From Cololabis saira (lineage: Eukaryota; Chordata; Actinopteri; Beloniformes; Belonidae): a DNA stretch of 64,000 bases. The stretch covers positions 30,733,419 through 30,797,418 of the forward strand of contig NC_084592.1 in NCBI RefSeq assembly GCF_033807715.1, read 5' to 3'. The position numbers and the translations under genes are program-made. Position 1 is the stretch's first letter, and each line of letters begins with the position of its first letter. Positions 1 through 41,967 of this stretch are shown one piece after another. The notes beneath the pieces are model-generated. The model did not search any database. It was given only the letters and a program-made list of their open reading frames with translations, and had not been told where the DNA came from.

Positions 1-2830
1 ATAATTACTTTTCTTGCATTAGGTCTTAACTTTCTTTTGTGGATGAGAGGTTGAACTGTGTTCACTGAGAAAAGTTTTCTCAACTCCTCCTGAGCCCATG
101 CTCTCGAACTCCAGTACATAAGCCAGTGCTCCCTGATGGCCTGAAGATCACAGTCTTGTGCCTTAAGTAGACATTTCTTTTACATTTATAAACATAAAAT
201 TGGAAATATTTCAAAATCCGATGTGTGTTTTTGTTTACTATTGTTCAACTTTTATCTTTTTTTATATCTATTTAGAATTTTTTGCTGTTATCAAATTCAA
301 AGGAAACCTATATAAATAATATAAAACATTTATATGTCTTTTGATCTGTATTTACCATAGGATGTTGTCAATTCCCAATTTCTTATATTTCCCAGAGTGC
401 TAGGATTTGGTTAAGATGTTGTTTTTGTTTCTATGGTTTTGTTTTTTTTGTGCTTTTTTTCCAAAAGTTTTTCTGTTTTCATTTGAAAAAGTAATTTTCT
501 TGCTGTGTCTTTGTATTCTGCTGATGACGGCTGTTCCACCTCTCCTGTTTCCATCTGTGCCTCCACACTCACTGTGTGTGTCTCATTCTCATTTTGCAGT
601 TTGTGTATCCTTGATTTCTCTACTTGATTCCTACTTGGGTTGAGGTAACAGGTACTTAAAAAGAAAACAATTTTGCTTCAGGGCCGTGATAGTAACCAGA
701 CATCAACTAAATATCAACTACATACCGTATACTGTTTTCATCTCTGTCAGATAAGCAAAACAAACAGATTTTGATCACAGGATTTACATCTTACGCCGGA
801 ATTCAGTGACTTATTCATATGATTTAATATATCACTGAAAACTAACAGTTTTGGTAAGAGACTCATCTGCATCCTAGCTTATATACCAACTCTTCCAGCA
901 AACCCGGTCTCTCCTTGCTTCTCTCTCCTTTTGGTACAATTGATGAATAAGATCACTTAAGATGTTTTGATGAAGAGAGTTTCCAGGTAAAAGGAAAGAG
1001 GTAAGAGGAAATTGGAGATAAGGACACATAAATTATAGAAATGGGTTTGCCTACAGTCTTATTCCCGCTTCTGCCCTTTCTCAGATCGCCTTTAGGCTTA
1101 CCTTTGTTCTTTACTGTCAGTCATCATCATGTCATTGCTGCTTTTCATCTGCCAAATTTTGGGTTCTTCTTTGTTTTTTTTTCATATTAGTTTGCCTCTA
1201 GCTGTTTCTGTTTGGATATTTTTGCACAAATCTATTCATAGCCCGCTTCAGCTGCTTTTCATGTCTTTGCATGCTTGTCTTTGTTCACACTGCATCATAA
1301 GTTTTATTACGCTTTCTATTTATCAATACCCTTCCCTGCCTACGTCTGCATTTCAGTCTGCCTTTTAAACAACAGTTTAACAGTGTTCTACATACAGAAA
1401 TGAAACTGAAAATGATTCAATTATTACCTGTTACACACAGTACACATTTCTATTGTATAGTATATGTTAGTTCGCCCAGATATGCAAGGACACCTAGGAT
1501 AATAAAAAGTATGAATCATTGGTACTCAAGGTCATGAATCATGGTGAAACCACAGTGTAAATATGCATGAGCACCGTGGGCATCTGGGCATGTGGTCACA
1601 TTGGTGTGAGCTGAAATCCAAGGATATTCGCCTCTGAAGTAGCGCAAGTACCACATATGCTTTACACATTACTATCATGGTTTGTCTTTTTTGTTTAATC
1701 TGGATTTGATTTAAATTGCTCTGAGTTGCATAGGTTTCCATTTATGGTCATACCTGCCATTTAAACCCTTTAAACCATTTAAATTCATTATGTTTCTGAT
1801 CTGTATTATGGGTAAAGAATAATTCAGTTTTCATCTAAAGCCTATTGTTAATGGTGTTTTAATGGTGGATTTAAACCATTTTGGAGGTGTCAACTGATTT
1901 TTCCCAGTGAAGACTTATATCAGTGTAGTCGCTAGGTTTTTCTTCTTTGTTCATTGTTGTGTTATGTTGTATTACTACATTCTAGGGATAACAGGAGGAT
2001 TGTGTTGACTCTATAGGGACATGTAATTGTTCACTAGTTCATGTTAGGGTCTGGGTCAGGACCATGTAGGAGAAGGCAACCATTCTACAGGTCAGAGTTG
2101 GGGTGGGAGTCACCTTATTTTCCATGTTATTTTATAAAATGTATCTTTACAATTTTGGAGGGGTAGTCATTGCTTTCTACTTTTATTTCCACTATAAAGC
2201 AGTCCAACTCTGTCAAAATGATGTTTGTCTTCAATGAAGACAGTTTGGGAGCAGAGAAGTGTTCAAATGTTTGCAGTAGATATTAATGACCAAAGGATAT
2301 AAAAAATCATCATTGATTCATTCTCACCGCAGCTTTTTAGGAGCTTTTTAGGAATTTTGTAAAGTTCACAACCATCAGATATTATGTTCACCACATTAGT
2401 TTATAAAAAAGGTAATGTGGCATCAGGTGGATGTAAATTAGCATATAAAAACATCTGGCCTTAAGCCAAGTAGATAAGACTGTTGTGTTTATTGAATTTT
2501 ATTGCAAAAAAAGCAAATAAATAAAACAAAATATAACTTATAACTAAGTTTGTGAATTTTTTTAGAAGCACATAAATAAAGGAAACTGCATGTTCTGAAT
2601 GCTGCTGTTATTCCTAGATTTTTTTAAAAGTCATTCAGCACCCAAAGCATTGAAGTTCTCCTTGCCAGCCTACACAAATTGCCTTAGCTTAGAGCTGCAG
2701 TTCTTTGTAGTTTTAAACCAGCTTCTTTACTGCTGACAACATGCCAGTTTTTTCTTCTTTTTTTTTCTGGTATACTCTGAGCTTACTTGAAGATCAAAAA
2801 GGGAGAAAAGCAGAATATCAAAAATCAAAC
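1..2830. other. Dynein intron or unassigned left-edge sequence, no exon found
   Basis: This AT-rich stretch lies downstream of the last dynein exon that I can place. I looked on the minus strand for the next expected dynein block, the end of AAA1 with its conserved NPGYAGR-type motif, and did not find it. The short open frames here have no recognisable domain and no paired splice sites. It is best read as part of a long intron whose next exon lies beyond the left edge. I see no strong repeat structure in it. Confidence 0.5.
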
Positions 2831-31939
<29,109 letters not shown>

Positions 31940-31983
31940 GTTGGACCAAAAATGTACCGTGTAACAAATCAAAGCCCTGGGCC

Positions 31984-32021
31984 GTTGCTACGGTGGTTGC
32001 TAGGGTGGTTGCTAGGGAAAC
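31984..32021. promoter_or_regulatory. Candidate X-box (RFX site) cluster upstream of the dynein start
   Basis: GTTGCTAGGGAAAC (32008-32021), read on the other strand as GTTTCCCTAGCAAC, fits the X-box pattern GTHNYY-N2-RRNAAC bound by RFX factors, which switch on ciliary genes together with Foxj1. Two more GTTGCTA half-sites precede it at 12-base spacing (31984 and 31996). The site lies 68 bases upstream of the dynein ATG at 31939, where such sites are expected. Caution: GGTTGCTAGG-type runs also occur as fish minisatellite-like sequence (similar text near 16640-16770). Confidence 0.5.
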
Positions 32022-32037
32022 AGCTGGGAGACCTCAA

Positions 32038-32136
32038 GCCTGAATTATGGTTGAGCGTTAAATCGACGCAGAACCTACGGCGTAGGGTACGGCGTAGGCT
32101 CTGCGTTGGTGTAACGCGGGACCATAAATCAGCCTT
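32038..32136. mobile_element. Short palindromic MITE
   Basis: The ends GCCTGAATTATGG and CCATAAATCAGCCT are inverted copies around a centre with TACGGCGTAGGGTACGGCGT. A second copy of the family begins at 63822 in the opposite orientation, and CCGTAGGCTACGGCG text also occurs inside the GC-rich element at 28.3 kb. No coding capacity. Confidence 0.65.
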
Positions 32137-32310
32137 TCGTAGCGGCCAGAGACAGACACGCCGTCATAAAAACACATAAATGATCCAGTGGGAAGTTAAA
32201 TTACTGACACAAGAAAAGCAAAACCACGTTAATTAAGATGTGTTTTTAAGTTTTCAAACAGAGCCGTTAACCTTTTCATGCTGAATTACAACGACGGTTT
32301 TGCTATAATT

Positions 32311-32504
32311 ATGCCGCGTTCCATTTACCTCGGAAATCGGAACTGGGAACTGGGAATGGCAGCCATCTTGGAATGGTAACTCGGGGGTGGTGAAGCTTCT
32401 CCCACTTTCCCAGTAGGAAATCCCACTTCAAGGGGCGTTCCAGTTGAAAATTACGACTGGGAACTGGGAAATTTCGACTTCCGAGGACAAATGGAACGCG
32501 GCAT
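32311..32504. mobile_element. MITE with GCCGCGTTCCATTT ends
   Basis: ATGCCGCGTTCCATTTACCT at the left and AGGACAAATGGAACGCGGCAT at the right are inverted copies. The interior repeats GGAACTGGGAACTGGGAA on one side and TCCCAGT-type text on the other, so most of its length forms a hairpin. The family recurs at 63910-64000. It is non-coding. Confidence 0.75.
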
Positions 32505-34822
32505 TAATCTCTAAACGGCGTTGGAACTTCTGTCGTATCCACTTTTTACCTGGTTAGCTCTGTATATAATAGTCATACCTGTCAAGTTTTGGATTTAAAA
32601 AATACGGGAAATTATCCGCCGCTGTCCCACCAGCCCAAGAGGTCCAGTATCTTACATTTTAAGACATTAAGACATTAAGACATTTTAAGAGAAATTCAAA
32701 ATAACTACCTGTCAACCACTTACAAACTACAAATACGTGCTCATAGCCTGATAGGTCGACCTTTGTTAACACTGAAATTCTCCTAAATGAAAACACAAAA
32801 GTGAATTAAATCACACTTAGTTTTTTTTTTTTATATATATTTTCAGTTTATATACACTTGTCTTCAAGTGAAACATTTCCATTTTCTTTTAATTTGTAAT
32901 TTTCACTCATGAGCTCTCTGGCATTCACTGACCCCATCCTGCTCCTATTTAGGAAAGTAAATTTAATATCCCATTTTAGAGATATTTATACGAAGTTTTC
33001 GCTTTTTTGGCAGAAATGCCTTCTCTCTCGTCGTCCATATGATTTGTTCGCTCCCGATGATTTGTCCGAGTTCGCTCCATGGATGTATTGTAGAACGGTT
33101 CGCTCCCCATGGTTCGCTCCCGTTGTCGCCATTAACCTCGCGAGAACTGCCACCCAGGCTACAGCAGGTGACAGTTCTCGCGAGGTTAGTGACAATTCAA
33201 CATTTACCCGTTTCCCGGCCAAAAAGGGAGATTTGACAGGTATGATAATAGTACACTAACCATTAACTTTTATCATTATTAGCTTGCCTTTAATCATGCC
33301 CCGATGTTCGTTCATATCCTCTGCAGGGGAAGCTCTAGAAGAGGGTGATACCGGCAGAGGAACTGGCTTAAACTGGCTTGGAACTTAATATGCTTACTTT
33401 TCTGTTATATACCTTCAAGAACACAAAAAGGGGAAAACCAAACAGAGGTAAAGAATGCATCTGTCCTCATCTTACTCACCAAGCAAAATAGGCTATGTAG
33501 TTGTTTTTAAATATCTTTATTTCCAATAAATATCACCTGAAAACCCATCTTGAAAACAATACCCCATCTTATGTACAACAGAAAATACAAAATATAAAAA
33601 AAAAAAATATTGGGCTTAAACAGATTTTGATTAGGCATGTAGCTCTGAAACACCCAAAATGTACTCGGAAAATCGTTGTAGTTAATTTAGTGAAAAAAGC
33701 TAACTATTTATTTTTTATGACCTTTGGTACTCAAATGTAATATAAATACAGTACTTAGTGTCTTTATTTTACTCCTAAAAAGAAACCCATATTAAACTGA
33801 AACACACAAAATCTTATTAACATGTATAAAACATTTTCCTGTAAAAGATGTGACCATATTGAAAATGAAAATTTATATTATGAATGTGAGAAAGTTAGTT
33901 TTAAACATGAGTCTCATCCTTCAAGACCAACAGCTGCTCACATGTATTTTTAAAGGGGACACTGGGGAAAAAAAAGGCAATGTTGTATTTTTTGTATGTT
34001 TGTATTTAGTTGGAAGTCTGAACTGTCTAGAAACTCAAAAAAGTTTGACATATCAAAAACCCATTGCTTTAAGTTTTGGCCACATTGGTCTGAATATATG
34101 GATAATTCCACACAAATTTAGATCACACTGCATTATACAGAGATGGGTATCATAAAGCTGTAACAGTTCTTTCAAATAAACACCCTATCAAAAGTGAAGG
34201 TGGAGTTAAGTCAATTTGTTGATTATATTATCTAAAACCAGCTGTTTCGAACAAAACTTTAAATGCTTGGATTGGAAGGACACTTTCGTACTCTAATCTG
34301 TGGTATTCTCAGCAAAGCATGTCACAGCTATTTCATTTAGACAATTGAATTGAATTTAAAATTTGAACAACTGAACTTAGAAATTGTGTCAACTTTTGAA
34401 GAAGAAAAAAGTGCCAAGTGTCTCTTAAACTATGACCATGAGTGTTTCAGTGTGCAACTCTTCCACATCATGCTATTCTGCTATTCTGCAAAAAAAAAAA
34501 AATTCAATTCAGATGAACTTGAATAATCCCCTGAGAAAAAGATCCGAAATGAAATGGCTTTGTTACCAAGGGTCACAATTTCTACCGTCAATGCAAATAT
34601 GCAGCAATAAATAGAAACAAAGGCTAACGTTTCAGAGTAGAATATCTTCATGAAAGACATGATGCACTTCAATACTGTATATGTGCCTCTGCTCCTAAGA
34701 GAAAGTCATGGCCAGCCTTCATGGGGTTGGATATGGACTCTAGTCCTCAGATGAGGAGGACTGAGGAACATGCAGTTCTCCAAGCATAACATTTGAACTA
34801 TGTTACAAATGATCTCCACCTG
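32505..34822. other. Spacer between the dynein 5' end and the esyt3 3' end
   Basis: I see no protein-coding exon here apart from the hairpin entered separately. Open frames at 32909-33259 and 33850-34155 lack family similarity and paired splice sites. The right part presumably holds the esyt3 3'UTR (minus strand): a minus-strand AATAAA lies at 33707-33712, 1.1 kb past the stop, and is a weak candidate polyadenylation signal. Confidence 0.4.
33123..33196. promoter_or_regulatory. Hairpin with two CTCGCGAGAA-type palindromes
   Basis: Two near-perfect inverted arms, containing TAACCTCGCGAGAACTG (33132-33150) and CAGTTCTCGCGAGGTTA (33172-33188), are separated by a loop of about 20 bases. Each arm contains a TCGCGA core like the TCTCGCGAGA promoter element of vertebrate CpG-rich promoters. 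Just upstream, GTTCGCTCC occurs four times between 33047 and 33120. No gene start is evident on either strand nearby, so it could equally be a MITE or part of a distal promoter. Confidence 0.45.
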
Positions 34823-37800
34823 CTAGGTGAATTTCCTCAGCCCCGGCAGTGTGAGCTCATACCTTTAGAGAAAAAAAAAAAAGGAAATGAAAGTTACCAT
34901 GATTGTAGCTGAACTAAATGACACATTTTGCTCTACCCTTTGTGCTAATTCCATTGGTCCTATGAACCAGACAGGGCCAATGTTCTGAAGCCAGGCTACA
35001 CTAATACAGTAGTCACTTATTTAAAATGCCTGTAGTAGCCTCCAAAGATTGTAGTAAATACTGTTTTTTTTTGTATTTGCTGAGAGTTATATGAGGAAAA
35101 CAATACTTGCATTAATGCATTAAGGCTGTAAACAGGGAAACACATTTGGTTGCTTTTCCACCGGTATTCAGTATAAGCTAACACTATGTTCTGTAATTCT
35201 GGTTTCTAAATGGGGATTTTCTACTCTCCTAGCTGGTTGTCTGGCAACATCAGGCCAACAACAAGACTCTAGAGGGCAGCTAGGATTAAACAAACATTAA
35301 ATTCAGTTTTTAATCAATAAGGAAGTGGATTTTGTTGCTCTTAGACCATCTTAATAATGACTCGTTTCCAGTAAGTGTGCTGTGATGCTGGCTTTAGGGT
35401 CAAATAAACAGCTTCAAAAATACAGTGATGGTGAAGGTCTGTCTTCCCTAACCCCTAGCAAGAAATACAACATACATTTCATTAATCATTTATTATTTGA
35501 GTCTAATAGTCATCTAATTTTCTTCAAATGAGGCGATTTTATTTTCTCAGAAGTGAGTTTTCGCAGCATATGCATGACTTTCTTTATCAAAATTATGACT
35601 GCAACAACTTATGCACAATTAGGGAAGCAAACATTTCCCAAATAGCACAAAAATAAGCTGTAACAGAATATATAAAGCTGAATTTAGTTGTCAGTTAAGA
35701 ATGAAACACAAGCATTTCTTAGCGTTGCTCTCATTGTACCACGCAAGCAATAGGATGTGAGAAATGTGGCTGTCATACTGTACCATTCTGTCACGCCTTT
35801 GACCAGATCCAGCTCTGAGAGATTAATCACCACCTGTTGACAACAGCAACATTTGAGAATTCAGTAAATCATCCAAACTGAGCTACAGACGGCAAAAGTT
35901 GGACATCCAAAGCCATCTGGAATTTCTACTATAGCATGCGTCTGAAATAAAAGAGATTTATGATACAAAAACGAGGCCCAACTTGACAAATCAGGAGCCA
36001 CATAAGTCTCTCACCACTGCCTGTCTAACATGAAATATTTCACCTACAAAACAGTCTTGAATCAGGAATGGAAACACAATTTAGTACAAATAGCACTTCC
36101 TACCATGCCAATGTCCTTTCTCTCTCTCGTATGAAACATCCTGTTATTTTTCACTGCTACATCCAACTTCCTAGTCTTTGCTTCCTCAATGGATGCATCA
36201 AATTCCAACCTGCATGGAAGAAGGTTGGCAGAAAAAGATCAAACTAATCGCTGAGGTACAATGTGAAATGCCAACTTGCGTGTGTGTGTATCGTTTGCTT
36301 ACTTCTCATTGAAAGTAGGACTGACCGTCCTTCTCTTGACTTGTGTCTTCTTGCGGTGTCTCCAGGACTGATCAGGAAGTAAATACATGCGCACGTAAGA
36401 GTCGGTGCCATTTGGGCTGCAGGGGAATAAGTTCCTGTAGGATATACATACTTGTTAATGTCTGATCAAAGTTGGTCTTGCATTTTATTCTGAATAATTC
36501 AGTCAGAAAACATTACAAACACATGAATCAGTTGATACACTATCATTTGTGAGGGTGAGATATTGTGACAAACCTGCAACAATTAACTAGGACGATGAGC
36601 TTTTTCCTCAGATTGGCATAGCGTATGGTCAGATTGATGTCTCCAAATGAGCCCTGATGGTTCCTAATAGCCCTACAGGTGGCAAACACATTTGCAAGAG
36701 AATTTTTTTTTGTCTTTTTAGACCAGTGTTGGAAATCTGTAAAGTTTGAAAAAGACGTGAATATATCCACACACTCACGCTGGGTAGGAAGCTCCATCTG
36801 AGATGTCCAAACATGACGACGCAATGGAGTTATCTGACAGTAGGCTGTGAGAGTCATACCGGCGCATGTTTGAAGCTAAAGACAACTTCCTGGTATCTGA
36901 AGCCAGAAAAGAGCCACGGCGCTGACCTGAATAATTTTCACTTGATCCTTTCAGCAAATCAGCTGGTTGGACTGGAGAGGGGACGGCAGGAATAGTGTTG
37001 GAGGAAACTGCCTCTGAGAGGGGAGTGGACATGGGGGAGCTTCCGCCGTCTTCGGCCTGTGGTGGCTGTTTGATTTCAGCGGATGGAGTAATTATGATTT
37101 TGGGTGGCGGCTCATCCACAGTGAGAACCTGCAGTGGGATGGAGAAAATGGCTGTAGTCAGTTATCCTACTGCAGTAGAGTGCAATAATGAGTTCTTTGA
37201 AAATCTAAGTTGAAGCAGTTAAAGTGCATCAGCTAGAAATGTGCGCGTGCTCCCACCCTAAGAGTGGCCTTCAGCTTGATCTGGCTGTTTGCTCCAGAGC
37301 GCTCCAGCATGAAGCGCTGGTCTAAAGTCATGTTGGAGGTGTTGAGGAGGCGATGCAGGGATAATGTGAGAACACCCAGCTGAGTCTTCTTTTCTTGTTC
37401 TTTGACCTAAACCACACAAACAAAGCCGTATTGGAAATGGGGAAACAAAGTAACCCATTGATGACTTGTTTTGTATAATATTCTCTGACACCGGGGCTTC
37501 CAAGATAGCAAAGAATGTATATGTGACTAACCAAACTCAGCCACATATTCGTAAGACATTTACCACAATCTATTTTTTCTTTGGGCGGTCAAGCCACACC
37601 AAGCTGTCACAACACTTACTCCCAAAAGTGGCCCAGGTTAGGTCTGCCATCTGTATAGGTTTTATTGGGAACCATTGTACAGCAGAAGAAATAATGTTTT
37701 TGAACCATTTCATAAAGCGGTAGTGGGTTATATTTAACAGATGACACAGATCAGTATTTTATTGATTGAGAAGATATAAATTTACTAGCTGTTACCATGG

Positions 37801-38023
37801 GTGACAGCTAATGGGGATCTTAATAAACAATTAACAATAATATAAATCAGAATAGCGTCCATTACAATGTATTGTCAAATTATAGACGGGGTGGAGACTC
37901 TGTGTTGTGTGTTCTGGATTATACTGAAATACACACCTGAATGACGAGCTGCTGCGTATTGACATCCTGCACAAAGAAGGTAAAGCCTTCCTCCCACGCT
38001 GGGTCTTTGGATGCAAACGCAAC
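34823..38023 (-). CDS. esyt3: esyt3 exons 16-23: rest of C2B, linker, C2C and stop
   Basis: The exons are 37937-38023, 37257-37406, 36779-37128, 36574-36672, 36303-36434, 36104-36209, 35784-35833 and 34823-34862. The 350-base exon encodes a Pro/Ser-rich linker with SSPMSTPLSEAV and HSLLSDNSIASSC, likely phosphorylated. C2C reads GSFGDINLTIRYANLRKK, YVRMYLLPDQSW, RKKTQVKRRTVSPTF and KLDVAVKNNR; the basic strand is the feature that binds PI(4,5)P2 at the plasma membrane. The last exon is only 40 bases and 0.92 kb away. I chose the donor that puts TG before the intron, because that restores WYELTLPGLRKFT and stop; reading through gives an unrelated tail. Confidence 0.9.
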
Positions 38024-41000
38024 CTGTGAAAAGTAAAGTTAGGATTTTGTGTAATAATTACAACTGGGAGGTGTCCACGGAAAAAAGTGAATCTACACAG
38101 CTGAGTCATAGACTCTCTCTATATCATACATCACGGATAAAGTTACCCTGATAGAAAGCACCATAGTGTTGATCACTGATGTTGTGACTTGAAAGCAGCA
38201 CAGCAATCTTCACGGCTAATAAACTACAATATGCCAGCTACTTAGTTCTACCATTAGACGGATATAACCTGGACTTCTACAATGACTTTTACCAAACTAA
38301 AACTTGTATTTAACATAACAGTTAACAAGGAAACATCAGCAATAGTCAGAAATGAGTTTAAGATTGTGAAAAAACCTGACAACTTCAACTTGATTTCTCA
38401 CCTGAGGAATTTACAGTGCAACACTATCCAGTATTCTGCTTTAATTATGGGATTGTTTCTCATTCTACAAGTCATTTCATAACCTTGGCAGTTATTCTTT
38501 CCTTATTATTCTTACAAATAATATGGATAAAGAAACAGCAGTATTATAAAAGCAAATGACTCCTGAAGTAGAAAGGAAGAGAAACTGCAACAGGAAAATG
38601 AATTATTGGGAAAATTAGGGGCAGCTAATTTTATATACACTGTATGCCACTGGTGGGTTTGGCGTCCGAAGTGAATTACAACTCAAAATCTTTGAAATAA
38701 AAACAACTTTGTCTCTCTTTTTGGGGCCAAACAATTTCTTCTCCACTGTGTGGTTGAGATTTTCTGTGTACTGTGACATCACAGATCGGAGTAAAATGTA
38801 TTCAGCTCCCTTATCTCGATAAGCAGCACAAAGCAGTCAAACCAAGTTCAAAACAAGTGAACTCTCCAGAAGAGAGGGTGAGGTTCAGATGATGGTGACT
38901 CCACGCCCATAAAACAGCTGCTATGAACAAAGCTGAAAAGATGTGTATGAAAAGAGTGTTTTTATTGTAAGTAAGTAGGTTTATTTATATAGCTCTTTTC
39001 ACAGACACAGATATTGTGTATCTGTAGTATTTTGGTCAAAATGTGTCACAGCCTTCTGGAAATTGTATCCCCATTTAAAAATAGAGCAGAATATGTCTCT
39101 TTTAATGCAGGAATGGCTTAATTAAATGGATGAATTAAATAGGAAATTGTTTATCAGTGAGGTGAAGTCATAGCATTACCTTGCTTTTCTGAACTTCATC
39201 ACCAATGGATAATTCCACCATGGAGTTGGGACCAGATTTCTTCTTTGTGAGCTGAAAACAAGAGCACATTAGTGAGGGAGTGAAGAAATCTTTCTGTGTA
39301 TATTGTTGTAACCATTAGCTGCGTTTACATTTCTGTCAGTCAGTGTGGCTCTGTCTATTACTTCTTCCTCAACTTAACTTCTGTGACACAAATTTGGAAG
39401 TAAAATACCAGATGACTAATAATAAAGGGCACAAACTAAGATTGGGGGTTTGTGTACAACCAGATTCATTGACTTTCAGGTTGGAACGTTTCTGCATTCC
39501 AGTCTCTTACACAATGAAGACCAACCACACCACATGACACCTGCCAAACAGATGCACTCTGGGAATCAGTGCTCAAGCAGGATGAGAGTTATGCTGGCCT
39601 TTGATTTTCATTTTTAGCATTCCAGTAAAAAACTTGAATGTTTTTCCTGTAAACTGTACAGTATTCTTACGCTTTTAATGTTTCACTTTGTAAATGTATT
39701 TTCAATTTATGGCTACCAAAAAGCAGTGGCTCCTCAAGGCTGGTCCGATCATAACGCCTTTTATCAAGAAAAGTTTGGGAATTATAATGTTCCTTTACAT
39801 TATTCTCACAGTTTGCATAAACTGGATGAGATTAGGAAAGAAACTGTAAAGAAATCTGTGAACTTGAGTGTCGATGATAGAACGACGGTCTAATATGTTT
39901 GCTTTACAAATCCTTCTTGACGTTCTTAACAACGTCTCGATGACAGAAATGTATACTAAGATAAAATATCTCCTCATACTTTGAACCCTGTTCAAGAGAA
40001 ATACCTGCTGCTAACAACACACACAAATAAAATGACTGACATGCACCAGACAAACCAGAAATTCCAGTAAACATGTAACACCAACACACAGCAAAACTGA
40101 GCCTTGTGTGTAAATACAAGACACAAACACACTCTATGTGGTAAGGTGTTACACTGAAAGATTATTAACTTAATGTGATGTTGATAAAACATGATGATGT
40201 TCCAGTCTTACCCGTGACTCCTTTGCGTGTTTCCCATGTTTTTGATGCGTTGTAATCTCACTGTGGTCTCTCTGGAGACAAATACAAAAACAAACCTCAC
40301 CATATTTGCATCAGCCACTCGCAAAATCCACAATGACACTCCCCACAAGTAGCTACTTACTGGTAGATTCGAAGCGCTGTCCAAATACACAGCAAGCATG
40401 GCACAAGCAAGGCCGTCGTTGGACTAAAAGAGAGTCACAGCATGCGTTATAAACCTGCATAGCTGCTGTACACAAAAGCAACTGATAGTAGGGCTGCACG
40501 ATTAATCGTTAAAAAAAAAAAAAATCGCGATCTCGATTCATGCTTGAACGCAATCTCATTTCCAAATGACGACGATTTAATTATTTTTTTTTTTTTTTTT
40601 TTTTCTAAAGATGGCTGCATAAAAAAAGGACTAGGCCTATGTTCTAGGTTGTTGTAGTCCTGTCATGGTCAACTATCATGTTGTCATGTTTGTTATATTT
40701 TGTTAATGATTGTGGATTACATTTGGAGAAACATCTACCTTTCTCATCACCTGACACATATTGCACATAAATATTGTTAAAATTGTTATTGTTTAAATTA
40801 TTTAAAGACAAGAGAGATGTTTATTGTTTTTATGTTCAATGTCAGCTGTTACAGCAAAAAGCAGCCAGAGGAATAATTTGTTGCCTCAGAACTACAGGAT
40901 CTGTTACAAGTCCCCTTTCTGAAAGGGTGTTCAACTCAGGGAGGAACAAATATTGTTCAAAATTGTTATTATTGTTTAAATTATTCAAAGGTTTGTGTAA

Positions 41001-41922
41001 AGAAGACAAGAGATGTTTATTGTTATTATATTTTTGTTCAGCTGTTGCAAAGTTAAAGTAATAAGTGCAATAAATTTTATATTGGAAAAAAATCGTGAGA
41101 GAATCGTGATCTCAATTCTAAGCAAAAAAATCGTGATTCTGATTTTGTCCAGAATCGTGCAGCCCTAACTGATAGTCAAAAGTGGAAGTCATAAGACTGG
41201 CACTGGTTTATTGTACAATATGATAACTGTGGTCTGATTCAAACACTAAAGATCTGTGCAACCCAGACACTGCTTTACCTCTTTCAGCAGATTGGAGTTG
41301 GCCTGAAGGGAAAGCCACTGGAGCTTGAGATGAACTTCACCATGCTGAACCCCCTCCAGACAAAACCACTTCAAGAATGAAGTCAACAAGACATTCATTA
41401 TGAGTTCAAGTCAGAGTAAACACAATTAAGACATTTTCGAGAAAACATGTTTTAAGTAGACAACAGTCTAAAAAAATGATCCGCTTATTATTTTAGTAAC
41501 CCTTATTTGCAACCCTGCTGACTATCATTTTTTACCAAAATGTAGAGTTATCATAGAAAAATCTCTTTATCCAGTATAACCTCAGTAGTTATTTAAAAAA
41601 AAAAAAGGAAGACGAAAAAGAAATAAAATCCCCACCTTGTCCATTTCTTTGTCCTTTTTCACTTCTCCTAAATCAAGGTGGTATCTATTGCAGAAAAATA
41701 TCATCATCATAATAATGTTGAGTACATAGAAGTAATCCTTAGAAAATATATACAGTCACCAGCCACTTTATTTAAGGCAAGGTTATTCATACAGCATATT
41801 TTACATAAAATACTTTTTTAAAGTAGGAGTTTAAAAGCAGAATTAAAGACAGACAGAAATAAATTAAAATGAATTAAACAAATGAGATGCAAGAAATAAT
41901 ATATATCTCCAGATAGTCACTG

Positions 41923-41967
<45 letters not shown>

